A stretch of 64,000 nucleotides of DNA from Pseudomonadota bacterium (GTDB lineage Bacteria > Pseudomonadota > Gammaproteobacteria > Steroidobacterales > Steroidobacteraceae). Position 1 is the stretch's first letter; each line of letters begins with the position of its first letter. Below the pieces are notes generated by a model, which saw only the letters and a list, made by a program, of their open reading frames with translations, was not told the origin of the DNA and did no database searches. The DNA lies in the NCBI GenBank assembly GCA_023417315.1, contig JAEZFW010000056.1:135033-199032 (forward strand), read 5' to 3'. Of this stretch, positions 26,580 through 35,062 are shown piece after piece. A program made the translations under genes and the position numbers.

Positions 26580-28349
26580 ATGGCCATGACCGTCGGTGAC
26601 TACCTTTGGGCGCGATTGAAAGAATGGAACGTGCGACGCGTGTACGGTTATCCCGGCGATGGTATTAACGGCTTGATGGGCGCATTGAACCGCGCAGAAG
26701 CGGAGTTCGATTACGTGCGCGTGCGCCATGAAGAGATGTCAGCGTTCATGGCGAGCGGTCATGCGAAGTTCACCGGCGAGGTGGGCGTGTGTATTGCGAC
26801 GTCGGGTCCAGGCGCGATTCATCTGCTCAATGGCCTATACGACGCGAAGATGGACCACGTCCCGGTGCTCGCGATCGTCGGGCAACAGTCGCGTCCAGCG
26901 CTCGGCAGTGCCTATCAACAAGAAGTGGATCTCGCGAATCTGTTCAAGGATGTCGCGAGCTATGTGGTGACCGTCGTGCATCCCGGGCAACTCCGTCATT
27001 GTATCGATCGTGCGATGCGGATCGCCGCTGCGGAGCGGACCGTCACGTGCCTGATCATTCCGAATGACCTGCAACAGATGGATGCCATCGAATCTCCACC
27101 TCGACAGCACGGCTACGTACTCTCGGGAACCGGGCATTCGAATGCCGCGCCTGTTCCAAGCGATGAGGAGCTGCGACACGCCGCTCGCATCATGAACGAA
27201 GGTCACAAGGTCGCGATGCTCGTCGGAGCGGGTGCGCTGCACGCGACGGACGAAGTCGTCGGGACGGCCGAGTTGCTCGGCGCTGGAATTGCGAAGGCGC
27301 TCCTGGGAAAGGCGGCGGTTCCGGACGACTTGCCGTATGTGACTGGCGCGATCGGTCTGCTCGGCACGAAACCGAGTTGGGAGATGATGCAAGAGTGCGA
27401 CACGCTGCTGATGATCGGCACGTGCTTTCCCTATTCTGAGTTCTTGCCTGAAGAGAATCAGGCGCGGGCCGTGCAGATCGACATCGAGCCTCGCAACTTG
27501 AGCATGCGGTATCCCGCCGAGGTCAATCTCGTCGGCGATGCGGCGGAAACGTTGAGGAAGCTGCTGCCGCTGTTGCGCATGAAGGAAGACAGGCGCTGGC
27601 AAACGAGAATCGAGAAGAACGTTGCCGACTGGTGGAAGGAGCTCGAGAAGAAGGCAATGGCGAGCGCCGACCCGATCAACCCACAGCGCATCTTCTGGGA
27701 GCTTTCGCCGCGTCTGCCGGATCGCACGATCATCTGCGGCGACAGCGGTTCCCATACGAATTGGTACGCGCGCGACGTGAAGATTCGTCGCGGCATGATG
27801 GCCTCGCTCTCCGGGACGTTAGCGACGATGGGCAGCGGTGTGCCGTACGCGATTGCAGCGAAGTTTGCGCACCCCGATCGTCCCGTGCTCGCGATCGTGG
27901 GCGACGGTGCGATGCAGATGAATGGTAACGGCGAGCTCCTCACCGTTCAGCAATACTGGAAGCAGTGGAAGGATCCTCGCTTCGTCGTGATGGTGCTCGT
28001 CAATCATGACCTCAACCAAGTGACCTGGGAACAGCGCGTGCTCGCCGGCGATCCGAAATATCGCGAAGCGCAGAACGTGATCGATTTTCCGTATGCGCGA
28101 TACGCGGAGTTGCTCGGCTTCGAGGCAATGCGCGTCGACAAGCCCGAGCAGATCGCACCTGCGTGGGATCGTGCATTTCAGAGCAAACGGCCGGTGTTGC
28201 TCGAGATGATTGCGGATCCGGAAGTGCCGCCTCTGCCGCCGCACATCACGTTCGAGCAGGCGAAAGCCTATACAGCGTCTCTCATGAAGGGCGATCCGCG
28301 CGGCTGGCGCATGGTGAAGAACAGCTTGAAGCAGATCCTGCGAACGTGA
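26580..28349 (+). CDS. Thiamine-diphosphate enzyme, pyruvate oxidase/acetolactate-synthase-like
   Basis: A 589-residue TPP enzyme of the PoxB/IlvB superfamily. The N-terminal PYR domain has VYGYPGDGINGLMGAL and the catalytic glutamate in RHEEMSAFMASGHAK, then the SGPGAIHLLNGLYDAK loop. The central domain (about 200-330) is the FAD-type Rossmann-like fold. The C-terminal PP domain holds the metal motif GDGAMQMNGNGELLT ending in NHDLNQVTWEQR. GGAGA lies about 7 bases before ATG 26580. It could be a pyruvate oxidase (acetate-forming) or a related decarboxylase. The surrounding stress-type genes suggest a stationary-phase role, as for E. coli PoxB; this is inference. Confidence 0.9.
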   Translation: MAMTVGDYLWARLKEWNVRRVYGYPGDGINGLMGALNRAEAEFDYVRVRHEEMSAFMASGHAKFTGEVGVCIATSGPGAIHLLNGLYDAKMDHVPVLAIVGQQSRPALGSAYQQEVDLANLFKDVASYVVTVVHPGQLRHCIDRAMRIAAAERTVTCLIIPNDLQQMDAIESPPRQHGYVLSGTGHSNAAPVPSDEELRHAARIMNEGHKVAMLVGAGALHATDEVVGTAELLGAGIAKALLGKAAVPDDLPYVTGAIGLLGTKPSWEMMQECDTLLMIGTCFPYSEFLPEENQARAVQIDIEPRNLSMRYPAEVNLVGDAAETLRKLLPLLRMKEDRRWQTRIEKNVADWWKELEKKAMASADPINPQRIFWELSPRLPDRTIICGDSGSHTNWYARDVKIRRGMMASLSGTLATMGSGVPYAIAAKFAHPDRPVLAIVGDGAMQMNGNGELLTVQQYWKQWKDPRFVVMVLVNHDLNQVTWEQRVLAGDPKYREAQNVIDFPYARYAELLGFEAMRVDKPEQIAPAWDRAFQSKRPVLLEMIADPEVPPLPPHITFEQAKAYTASLMKGDPRGWRMVKNSLKQILRT

Positions 28350-28521
28350 GCGAGAGTGCGACCACTCTCGCGAATGCCGTCAGTCCCGATTCGCGGCGAA
28401 ACGTGGTTAATCGAACCTCAGCAATATGCAGCAGCATTCGGAACACATAGCCGATCGAATCGTTGATTAACAGACGGCGGTTTGCGACGTGGCGCGAATG
28501 TCTACTACGAGAGGGGGATCG

Positions 28522-28608
28522 ATGCTCAAGTTTCTTGGAAGCACGGTGGGAATCATTTTCCTGATTGGCCTATTGGTCGTCATCGGCCTGCTTGCGCTGA
28601 TCTTCTAG
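28522..28608 (+). CDS. 28-residue single-helix membrane protein
   Basis: A very short gene with a clear GAGGGGG ribosome site 5 bases before ATG 28522. The product has a short polar start (MLKFLGS) and one strongly hydrophobic helix (TVGIIFLIGLLVVIGLLALI) ending in F. Codon use is as GC-rich as its neighbours and there is no competing frame. Small single-helix proteins of this kind often modulate membrane enzymes or stress responses. I do not recognise a named family. Its position between the PoxB-like and PRC-barrel genes, with its own leader, supports it as real. Confidence 0.65.
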   Translation: MLKFLGSTVGIIFLIGLLVVIGLLALIF

Positions 28609-28747
28609 TCGCGACCGCAGCGGTTGGCGAGCTTCAGACCAGCTCTATCCGCTGGTATCCATATAACGTTCGGTATCCGCAAGAACGGAATGGCCGTGCG
28701 GGCTCGCGTTACTCGCTCATACAGACGAGGAGAGGAGGAGAGAGATC

Positions 28748-29569
28748 ATGAGTAAGTCGCATGTTCTACGCACAGTCATTGCGAGTGTTCTCACGGGCTC
28801 GATGTACGTGAGCCTGGTTCACGCGCAAGACACAACACAGCAGGAATATCCAGCTCAGCAGCAAGACACAGCTCAGCAGCAGTACCCAGCTCAGCAGCAG
28901 TACCCAGCTCAGCAGCAAGGCACAGCTCAGCAGCACACGCAGTCGCCTCAAACCGATGAGTCGACTACGACGACACCTGGAACGGCGAACCCAATGCCAT
29001 CGACACAGAGAACAGAGGGCACTGCTGCGGATACCACCGCCCCGGGTGCAACGCAGACGCGTTCGCCCGCAACCACGACTCCCGGCACCGCAAACCCAAT
29101 GCCCGCAACGCGTCCCGGTGAGGGCACGGCAGCCGATCGATCGCCGCCGGGTGAGACGCCGGTTCGCGGAACTGCCGCGTCACAGGCGCCCGAGCAGGCA
29201 ACAACGCGAATGGCGATGGCGCAAGGACAGGCGAGCAGTCATCGCGGTTCGTCCTTGATCGGCATGCAAGTGCGGGACAACCAGGGGCAGCAGGTGGGCT
29301 CCGTCAAGGACATCGTCATCAATCCAGCGTCAGGTCAAATCACGCACGCGATCGTGAGTCATAGCGGCCAGGGAGGAGCTCAGACGATGACCGCCGTTCC
29401 CTGGCAGACGGCGCAGCGGATGATGAGCGGGAACGGGATCGTCATCGATCAGGCAAAGTTGAGCTCGGCTCCGCACTTCCAGAGCAATGAGTGGCCGGAC
29501 ATGTCGCAGCGGGCGTGGAGTGATGCTGCGGATCGCTATTGGAGAGGGAAAGAGCAATCTGGGAACTAA
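28748..29569 (+). CDS. Exported PRC-barrel protein with Gln-rich repeats
   Basis: A 273-residue exported protein. A Sec leader (RTVIASVLTGSMYVSLVHA) is followed by a disordered region of repeated QQQYPA/QQQDTA units (about residues 32-65), then two Thr/Pro-rich segments sharing TTTPGTANPMP. The C-terminal PRC barrel (about 165-240) reads SLIGMQVRDNQGQQVGSVKD, then GQITHAIVSH and AVPWQTAQRM. AGGAGG lies upstream of the start. PRC-barrel proteins occur in photosynthetic reaction centres, RimM and many stress-induced envelope proteins; the last fits here. The repeats come from a tandem DNA repeat and may vary in copy number. Partners are unknown. Confidence 0.85.
   Translation: MSKSHVLRTVIASVLTGSMYVSLVHAQDTTQQEYPAQQQDTAQQQYPAQQQYPAQQQGTAQQHTQSPQTDESTTTTPGTANPMPSTQRTEGTAADTTAPGATQTRSPATTTPGTANPMPATRPGEGTAADRSPPGETPVRGTAASQAPEQATTRMAMAQGQASSHRGSSLIGMQVRDNQGQQVGSVKDIVINPASGQITHAIVSHSGQGGAQTMTAVPWQTAQRMMSGNGIVIDQAKLSSAPHFQSNEWPDMSQRAWSDAADRYWRGKEQSGN
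28843..28937 (+). repeat. Tandem CAGCTCAGCAGCA repeats inside the PRC-barrel gene
   Basis: About five units of 15-18 bases (CAGCTCAGCAGCA plus a variable GTACC or AGACA/AGGCA), in phase with the reading frame, encode AQQQYP/AQQQDT repeats. In-frame units allow length change without frameshift. Confidence 0.8.
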
Positions 29570-29593
29570 CGCGCGCATTGGACAGCGCCAATC

Positions 29594-29626
29594 AACCGGG
29601 CGGAGCACGACTCCGCCTGGTTAACT
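29594..29626 (+). terminator. Hairpin terminator after the PRC-barrel gene
   Basis: AACC-G-GGCGGAG pairs with CTCCGCC-T-GGTT over 12 bp including one G-U pair, loop CACGA, followed by AACTTT. A moderate U-tract makes it a probable intrinsic terminator. Confidence 0.65.
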
Positions 29627-29747
29627 TTGACGTCGTTGCAAGGGGTCCGGTCCAGGTGCAGGCTGGCGCGTCGTCCTCTGATCGCACGCTGGTTGCAGTT
29701 CGGTAAGCTCGTGATGAGTCTCGTAGGTAAGCTGCGGCAGCTCTGGG

Positions 29748-31217
29748 ATGCACGTCGGCGTAGGCGAGTTCGCGACCGCAGGGCTGCCGCTGGCATCGAT
29801 AGCCGCCGAGCAGTGCAGAGCGGAGCTCGAAGACAGAGTGCGTGGCATGTATCGGTTGGCGAGCTACCGAACGATCCATCAGGACGCAGCGTTCGGCGTG
29901 CGCCAGCTAGTGGACATCGCCACGCGGGCGTTATCGCCGAGCACGAACGACAGCACGACGGCGATCACTTGTGTCCAATACTTGTCTGTCGTTCTCGTGA
30001 AGATGGCGCGAAGAAAGGTGCCGAGCCCCGCACGACGTGTCGAAGGGAAAGTACGACTCATCGCGCGGGGAGCGACGCTCGAAAAGCTGCTGGCTCTCGC
30101 GTTCGATGAGATACGGCGCGCTGCACGAAATAACCTTCGAGTCCTCGAGAGTCTTGCTTGCAGTCTCGAGCAAGTTTCGAGCGCCGTGCCGAATGGCCCT
30201 AGGCGCGCTCATGTGCGTGCGCAGGTCATCCGTGTCCGCGATGCGCTCAGAGCCGATGCGGCATTCGATGGAGAGGGAACGGAGGGGCTGACGACGTGTG
30301 CACGGGTGCTCGCGGGCATGCCTGATGCCCCCAAATTGAGGATCGATACTCGCGCGCCGAAAAACTTCGCCTCAGCGATGCGTTATCAAGCAGCAACTGT
30401 TGCTTGTCTCGCTTCGGAGGTTGGAATGCGCTCTCAACAAACCGCGCCGAGCTCGCGGATGCGCCGGTGGCGCGCGCTGCTTCGTTTGGAGAAGTGGCTC
30501 GAGCCTGCGATGGTCGGCCTAGGCCTCACATGGCTCGTGTTGCTCATCATAGAGTTCATCTGGGGGCTTGCGCCCTGGCTCGCGCACCTCAGTACGGTCA
30601 TCTGGATCGTGTTCTTGATCGATTTCACCATCCGATTCGCGCTCGCGCCCAAGAAGCGCATCTTCTTGGCTCGCAATTGGATGACGATCATTTCTCTCGC
30701 ACTGCCGGCTTTCCGCGTGCTGAGGTTCGCCCGCGCGCTGCGACTCGCGCGCGCCACGCGCGGTCTCAAGCTCGTCCGCCTGCTCACCTCCGCCAATCGA
30801 GGCATCCGATCCTTGGGCGCTGCACTCGGTGCTCGTGGTGCCGGCTACGTTGCTGCACTTACGGCCGTCGTCATACTGGCCGGCGCCGCGGGCATGTTGG
30901 TTTTCGAGGGAACGGCATCTCCGCGCGCCTTTACCGGCTACACGGAAGCACTTTGGTGGACAGCGATGCTCGTGACGACGATCGGGCCGGAGTTTTGGCC
31001 GAAGACGGCCGAGGGTCGGGTGCTCATGCTGCTGCTCTCGATTTACGCAGTCGGCGTGTTCGGTTACTTGGCGGCTGCATTGGCGTCGGTTCTCATCGGC
31101 GGTGCAGCAGCTCGACAGAAGCCGGGTCAGCAAGACGAAACGATCGCAGCGCTTGGGATCGAAGTGCGCAAGCTACGCGCGGAAATAGCCGCGTTATCCG
31201 CCGCGCGGGAACCCTGA
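29748..31217 (+). CDS. Ion-channel protein joined to a DUF2254 C-terminal remnant
   Basis: One open frame of 489 residues with two unrelated parts. Residues 1-225 match only the soluble C-terminal part of DUF2254 membrane proteins (AAFGVRQLVDIATRALSPST is its hallmark); the N-terminal membrane half is missing, and a stop lies in frame at 29724. Residues 227-489 are a six-helix voltage-gated-type cation channel: S4 reads FRVLRFARALRLARATRG with arginines every third position, then pore TTIGPEFWP and S6 GVFGYLAAALASVLIG, ending in a short coiled coil. A GGAGG at 30416-30420 precedes ATG 30426, so the channel may be made alone (264 residues). Either a new fusion or a gene relic upstream of a channel; I slightly favour independent channel translation. 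Confidence 0.75.
   Translation: MHVGVGEFATAGLPLASIAAEQCRAELEDRVRGMYRLASYRTIHQDAAFGVRQLVDIATRALSPSTNDSTTAITCVQYLSVVLVKMARRKVPSPARRVEGKVRLIARGATLEKLLALAFDEIRRAARNNLRVLESLACSLEQVSSAVPNGPRRAHVRAQVIRVRDALRADAAFDGEGTEGLTTCARVLAGMPDAPKLRIDTRAPKNFASAMRYQAATVACLASEVGMRSQQTAPSSRMRRWRALLRLEKWLEPAMVGLGLTWLVLLIIEFIWGLAPWLAHLSTVIWIVFLIDFTIRFALAPKKRIFLARNWMTIISLALPAFRVLRFARALRLARATRGLKLVRLLTSANRGIRSLGAALGARGAGYVAALTAVVILAGAAGMLVFEGTASPRAFTGYTEALWWTAMLVTTIGPEFWPKTAEGRVLMLLLSIYAVGVFGYLAAALASVLIGGAAARQKPGQQDETIAALGIEVRKLRAEIAALSAAREP
30416..30428 (+). promoter_or_regulatory. Internal ribosome site and ATG of the ion channel
   Basis: GGAGG, five bases, then ATG 30426 opening MRSQQTAPSSRMRRW, exactly at the junction of the DUF2254 remnant and the channel. 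It supports separate or coupled translation of the channel. Confidence 0.55.
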
Positions 31218-31343
31218 TGTCGAGGATACGTTGACGAATGGCGGCCGCACCGAGTCAGAGCAGCGCGTGCCGTGCAACGAGCAGAGATGCTCGGTGCCCA
31301 TGGCCCGATCTCAAGAAGTGCACCGTTCCTGAAAATACTGCGT

Positions 31344-32264
31344 ATGCGCTCGGGTTCTAGGTTCAGTGTCGCGCTCGGGAGATTCGCCGCGGCGCTCATG
31401 TGCTTGGTCTGGCTCCACGGGCATTTGCATGAGGCGCAAGCCACGGAGAAACCGCTGCAGGTCGCGCAGCCCACGGCGGGAGACTTGTCGAACGGTGCAC
31501 GGCCCAAGCTACGCGTGTGCGCCGATCCGAACAACTTGCCGTTTTCGAACAGGGCTGAAGAAGGATTCGAGAATCGGCTCGCGGAGCTGGTTGCGGCAGA
31601 GCTCGGCCGCACCGTTGCATACACATGGTGGCCGCAGCGCCGCGGATTCGTGCGCAACACGCTGGGGGCCGGTACTTGCGATCTGGTGCTCGGCGTACCC
31701 GCCGGGTTCGAGCTGCTCGAGACCACGCGCCCATACTACCGATCGAGTTACGTCTTCGTGACCCGCGCCGCCGACGAGCTCGCGCTCGCATCGCTCGATG
31801 ACCCAGCGCTCCGCCGGCTGCGCATCGGGCTGCATGTCATTGGCGATGACGGCGGCAATGTGCCTCCCGCACAAGCGTTAGCGAGACGAGGCATCGTCGA
31901 GAACGTGCGCGGCTATTCCATTTACGGCGACTACTCCAAGCCCAATCCTCCTCTCGAGCTGCTCGATGCCTTGGCGACGGGCGAGATCGATATCGCGATC
32001 GCGTGGGGCCCCCGCGCCGGCTATTTCGCTCGCGGCGCGCGTGTACCGCTAAGCGTTACGGTCATCTCCGGTTCTAACGACGAATCGTTGCCTACGCAGT
32101 TCGAGATCTCGATGGGGGTGCGCCGCGGTGATGAGGAGCTCAAAGCGCAGCTCGAGCGCATCCTCGACACTCGCGCGAGCGCGATCGAGCAGGTCCTAGC
32201 GGACCACGGCGTGCCGCTGCTGCCGCTCGAGCAACGCGAGCAGCGCGCACACGGCTCGAATTGA
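31344..32264 (+). CDS. Quinoprotein-dehydrogenase-associated substrate-binding protein (MoxJ-like)
   Basis: A 306-residue periplasmic binding protein of the type encoded with PQQ alcohol dehydrogenases (MoxJ/XoxJ-like, amino-acid-ABC SBP fold). The Sec leader (VALGRFAAALMCLVWLHGH) follows ATG 31344; upstream in-frame codons from 31272 look unlikely because they precede the leader. Hallmarks: KLRVCADPNNLPFSNRAEEG, the family start; TWWPQRRGFVRNTLGAGTCD; then PYYRSSYVFVTR and IDIAIAWGPRAGYFA. No methanol-dehydrogenase or cytochrome gene is adjacent, so it is an orphan. It could serve the quinoprotein-like enzymes elsewhere in the window, but that is speculation. Confidence 0.88.
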   Translation: MRSGSRFSVALGRFAAALMCLVWLHGHLHEAQATEKPLQVAQPTAGDLSNGARPKLRVCADPNNLPFSNRAEEGFENRLAELVAAELGRTVAYTWWPQRRGFVRNTLGAGTCDLVLGVPAGFELLETTRPYYRSSYVFVTRAADELALASLDDPALRRLRIGLHVIGDDGGNVPPAQALARRGIVENVRGYSIYGDYSKPNPPLELLDALATGEIDIAIAWGPRAGYFARGARVPLSVTVISGSNDESLPTQFEISMGVRRGDEELKAQLERILDTRASAIEQVLADHGVPLLPLEQREQRAHGSN

Positions 32265-32376
32265 TCTGTAGACGCGATCCAGGAAGGCTACCGCAGCTCG
32301 TCGCTAACAGGGCTCACGTGCGCACGGTTGTACGTGCAGGGTTGAATCGTGAATGCGATGATACCAGTATGGTCTA

Positions 32377-33402
32377 GTGCAATTGGATGCAAAGCTCAGA
32401 TCTTCAATCATTTCGATCGCAAAGGAGAGGTTCGGGGCAGAGCTGCAGGGGATCGAGCTAGGAGTTAGCGAAGCTCGCGGCGGACTCGAGTCGCGCGCGG
32501 TGCATCGATTTCGCGTGCGCGCTCATGACCTCTGCGGTAGGAAGTGCTCGCTCACGCTGATCGCGAAGCACCTCGACGGTGCTGGTGTACGTGAGGCCCA
32601 TGTCTACGGCGATGTCCTATCGCACTTGGGTATTCGAATTGCGCCGAGCGTACTCAAGGTGGTGCCGTGTTCGGATCGCGGCGTGATCCTGTTCTTAGAG
32701 GATGTGAGCACCCGCGTACGATGGCCCTGGCACGATTCTGCGGTCTCGGCGGCCGTGTTGCACCAGCTGGCATCCTTCCATGAAATCAGCCGTGGCCATG
32801 CGGCCGTGCTCCCCGAGTGGGATTACGAGCACGTGCTCGAAGTGTCCGCGATCGCGACGCTGGAATACGCACAACGTTTACGCCGCAAGCAGGAGTTCGC
32901 ATGGCTGCGGCGCTCAGTGCACTCGCTCGACCGAGTGGTATCCGAGCTTCCGGCACGACGCAGAGAGCTTCTCGAGCTCGCACCCTTGGGCGCGGGACCG
33001 ATTCACGGCGACGTTCATCCTGGCAACGTGATCGTGCGCAGCCGCGCTCGTGGGCACGAGCCCGTGCTCATCGACTGGGCACGAGCGCGCGTGGGGTCAG
33101 TGCTGGAGGACGTGAGCTCTTGGCTGCAATCGCTCGCCTATTGGGAGCCGGAAGCGCGCCGTCGCCACGATACGTTGCTGATGAGCTATCTGCGCGCGCG
33201 CAACCAGGAGCCGCGGCTCTCGAGCGAGCTGCGTGAAGCATACTGGATGGCGGCAGCAAGCAACGCACTGGCAGGAGCACTGCGCTACTACCTCGTCATA
33301 GCCGATGGCTCAAGCAATCAAGCGAAGCGAGCGCGTGCAGCACACGCCGCGCGAGATTGGATTCGCATGATCGAGCGCGCTCATGCGCTATCCAGGCGAT
33401 GA
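32377..33402 (+). CDS. APH-family phosphotransferase (aminoglycoside/choline kinase-like)
   Basis: A 341-residue protein-kinase-like small-molecule phosphotransferase. The catalytic loop is IHGDVHPGNVIV (near residue 210) and the metal aspartate is in PVLIDWARARVGSVLEDVSS. The N-terminal lobe is divergent, with LIAKHLDGAGVREAHVY holding a likely lysine. Start GTG 32377 is uncertain, without a strong ribosome site. Its 3' end overlaps that of the histidine phosphatase gene by 22 bases in convergent orientation. Members phosphorylate antibiotics, choline, homoserine or sugars; the substrate is unknown, and antibiotic resistance should not be assumed. Confidence 0.85.
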   Translation: MQLDAKLRSSIISIAKERFGAELQGIELGVSEARGGLESRAVHRFRVRAHDLCGRKCSLTLIAKHLDGAGVREAHVYGDVLSHLGIRIAPSVLKVVPCSDRGVILFLEDVSTRVRWPWHDSAVSAAVLHQLASFHEISRGHAAVLPEWDYEHVLEVSAIATLEYAQRLRRKQEFAWLRRSVHSLDRVVSELPARRRELLELAPLGAGPIHGDVHPGNVIVRSRARGHEPVLIDWARARVGSVLEDVSSWLQSLAYWEPEARRRHDTLLMSYLRARNQEPRLSSELREAYWMAAASNALAGALRYYLVIADGSSNQAKRARAAHAARDWIRMIERAHALSRR

Positions 33403-34049
33403 TCTTCGCTCTCGATACCTTGCAGATGAACGCGATCGTCGAAAGTGAGCAGCCGACCGGAGCGACCGGCCCATTCGACCTCGGTCACCGAGCAGTGACC
33501 GGGCCGAAAGCATTCCCAGCGTGCAGGCGTCAGCCCATTCATATGCCCGATGACTTGGCTGATGACGCCCGCATGCGTCACGAGCGCAATGCGATGTCCT
33601 GCATGCCGTGCCGCAAGCGTGCACAGCGATCGCAGGCATCGCTCGCGCAACTCACGATAGCTTTCGCCGCCTGGCCAGCGAAAATCTTCATCGTTCTGCA
33701 GCAGATTCGCATGCCAGCAATCCGCGTAGTCGCGCTGCACCTCAGGGATGGGCATACCGTCGACGCATCCACATCCGATCTCCCGCAGATCGTCGACGAG
33801 CTCGATGTTCGCATCGCATCGGCCTGCAATCGCTCGCGCCGTATCGGCCGCACGCTGCAGCGGGCTCGCGTAGAGTGCGGTGAAACGCGCCCGTTCCGCC
33901 TCGAGTCTTCGCGCGAGTGAAGCGGCCTGCCGACGGCCTTCGTCGCTCAGTGGGAAATCAGTCCAACCGCTCATGCGCTCCGGCTCGCCTTCGCAATGAT
34001 TGAGCGGCTGGCCATGACGAATGAGCACCACTCGTGTGCTCATGGCCAT
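33381..34049 (-). CDS. Histidine phosphatase superfamily (phosphoglycerate-mutase-like)
   Basis: A branch-1 histidine phosphatase of about 222 residues. The catalytic RHG motif is in VVLIRHGQPLN, the second arginine in YASPLQRAADTARAI, the acid in LREIGCGCVDG and the second histidine in ALVTHAGVISQVIGH. GCGCVDGMPIPEVQ resembles alpha-ribazole or SixA-type phosphatases more than glycolytic mutases. ATG 34049 is preferred (AGG 5 bases upstream); a longer ATG 34064 overlaps a 13-bp tandem repeat. It converges with the APH-type kinase gene, so the two may act on related phosphoesters, which is speculative. Confidence 0.88.
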   Translation of the reverse strand: MAMSTRVVLIRHGQPLNHCEGEPERMSGWTDFPLSDEGRRQAASLARRLEAERARFTALYASPLQRAADTARAIAGRCDANIELVDDLREIGCGCVDGMPIPEVQRDYADCWHANLLQNDEDFRWPGGESYRELRERCLRSLCTLAARHAGHRIALVTHAGVISQVIGHMNGLTPARWECFRPGHCSVTEVEWAGRSGRLLTFDDRVHLQGIESEDHRLDSA

Positions 34050-34059
34050 CGTGCCTGTC

Positions 34060-34164
34060 GTCATCTGTGGGTGGTCATCTCTGGATCGTCACTCTGGGTC
34101 GTCACTTTGGGTCGTCACTCTGGGTCTTCACTTGGGGTCGTCATCTCGGGCCATCATCTCGACA
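34060..34164. repeat. 13-14 bp tandem repeats upstream of the phosphatase gene
   Basis: Eight imperfect units of the type GTCACTCTGGGTC (first two of 14 bases, the rest of 13) fill the space between the phosphatase and DUF2243 genes. They could be a regulatory repeat or a slippage tract. Confidence 0.75.
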
Positions 34165-34180
34165 GCCGGCTGCTGTTGCA

Positions 34181-35044
34181 TCATCCGGTGGATCGCACCC
34201 AGGCCAAGCATCCCAGTGCGGCCGGGGAGCGCGTCACGAATAAAGCGCCGTGGTCGTACAGGTGTTGCGCACGCTCGGGCTCGCCGACGGAGAGCACCCA
34301 GAGTGCGGCGCTTCGATCCGCCCACATGATGCTGCCGGCGACATCGGACAGGCCATCCAATAAGCGATTTGCTTCTGAGGGGCGCACGATCACGAGGACC
34401 TGATTGTCGCCGTCGGGCGGCACGGCTGCGAGCGGTCCGCCCACGATCACGGCGAGCGCGAGCGTCGCGCGAGCAGCGCGCCCCGAATGCGCTTCTTGCC
34501 TATTGTGCGCTCGGCCTAGCAGCAAGCCGACCGCGATCGGTACGATCCCGAAGACTACGAACCAGAGCAGGTCCCAGAACAGCAGATTCGGCGAATCCAT
34601 CTTGATTCGATGGATGCCCAACCACCAGTGCGAAACAACGGCATCGAGCACGTGCCATACGCCGAAACCGATCAGCGCATGACTCAGCAGTTTCTTCCCG
34701 GCGATCAAGTCGAGGTTCTCCCGTCCGCGCCAGAGCGACCAGAGTCCTGCGATCGCGATCGCGTACATCAGCACGTGAAACAGACCGTCGGCGAGAATCT
34801 GAACACGCATGTCCTGAACGGCGGGCGACTGTACGCCCAAGAGCAGGTGATGCCACTGCAAGACTTGATGCAGCAGGATGCCGTCGAAGAATCCACTCAG
34901 CGCAAATCCAAGCAGGTAGCCGGACCAGGCGCCCTTGCGTGCGAGCTTTTGGCGCTGCCCGCTCCACTTTCGTTCAAGCCATAACATCATCGTGCCTATC
35001 AGTTTCGGTTTGCGAGGAAAGGGACGTCCTGCGCATTCGGACAT
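34181..35044 (-). CDS. DUF2243 integral membrane protein
   Basis: A membrane protein of up to 287 residues (ATG 35044; ATG 34990 and 34987 are also possible, giving about 268). Helices include GYLLGFALSGFFDGILLHQV with the DUF2243-typical LHQVLQWHHLL, HVLMYAIAIAGLWSLW, LIGFGVWHVLDAVVSHWWLG and LLWFVVFGIVPIAVGLLLG. Conserved histidines cluster in or near the membrane, hinting at heme or metal binding. The last 80 residues form an extra domain with PPDGDNQVLVIVRPSEANRL, not part of minimal DUF2243. Function is unknown. Confidence 0.82.
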   Translation of the reverse strand: MSECAGRPFPRKPKLIGTMMLWLERKWSGQRQKLARKGAWSGYLLGFALSGFFDGILLHQVLQWHHLLLGVQSPAVQDMRVQILADGLFHVLMYAIAIAGLWSLWRGRENLDLIAGKKLLSHALIGFGVWHVLDAVVSHWWLGIHRIKMDSPNLLFWDLLWFVVFGIVPIAVGLLLGRAHNRQEAHSGRAARATLALAVIVGGPLAAVPPDGDNQVLVIVRPSEANRLLDGLSDVAGSIMWADRSAALWVLSVGEPERAQHLYDHGALFVTRSPAALGCLAWVRSTG

Positions 35045-35062
35045 GAACAGATCGCGCGCGTC

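Noticed and set aside
32377..33402. Antibiotic-resistance phosphotransferase
   Set aside because: The APH fold is shared with many housekeeping kinases, and nothing in context or sequence indicates aminoglycosides.
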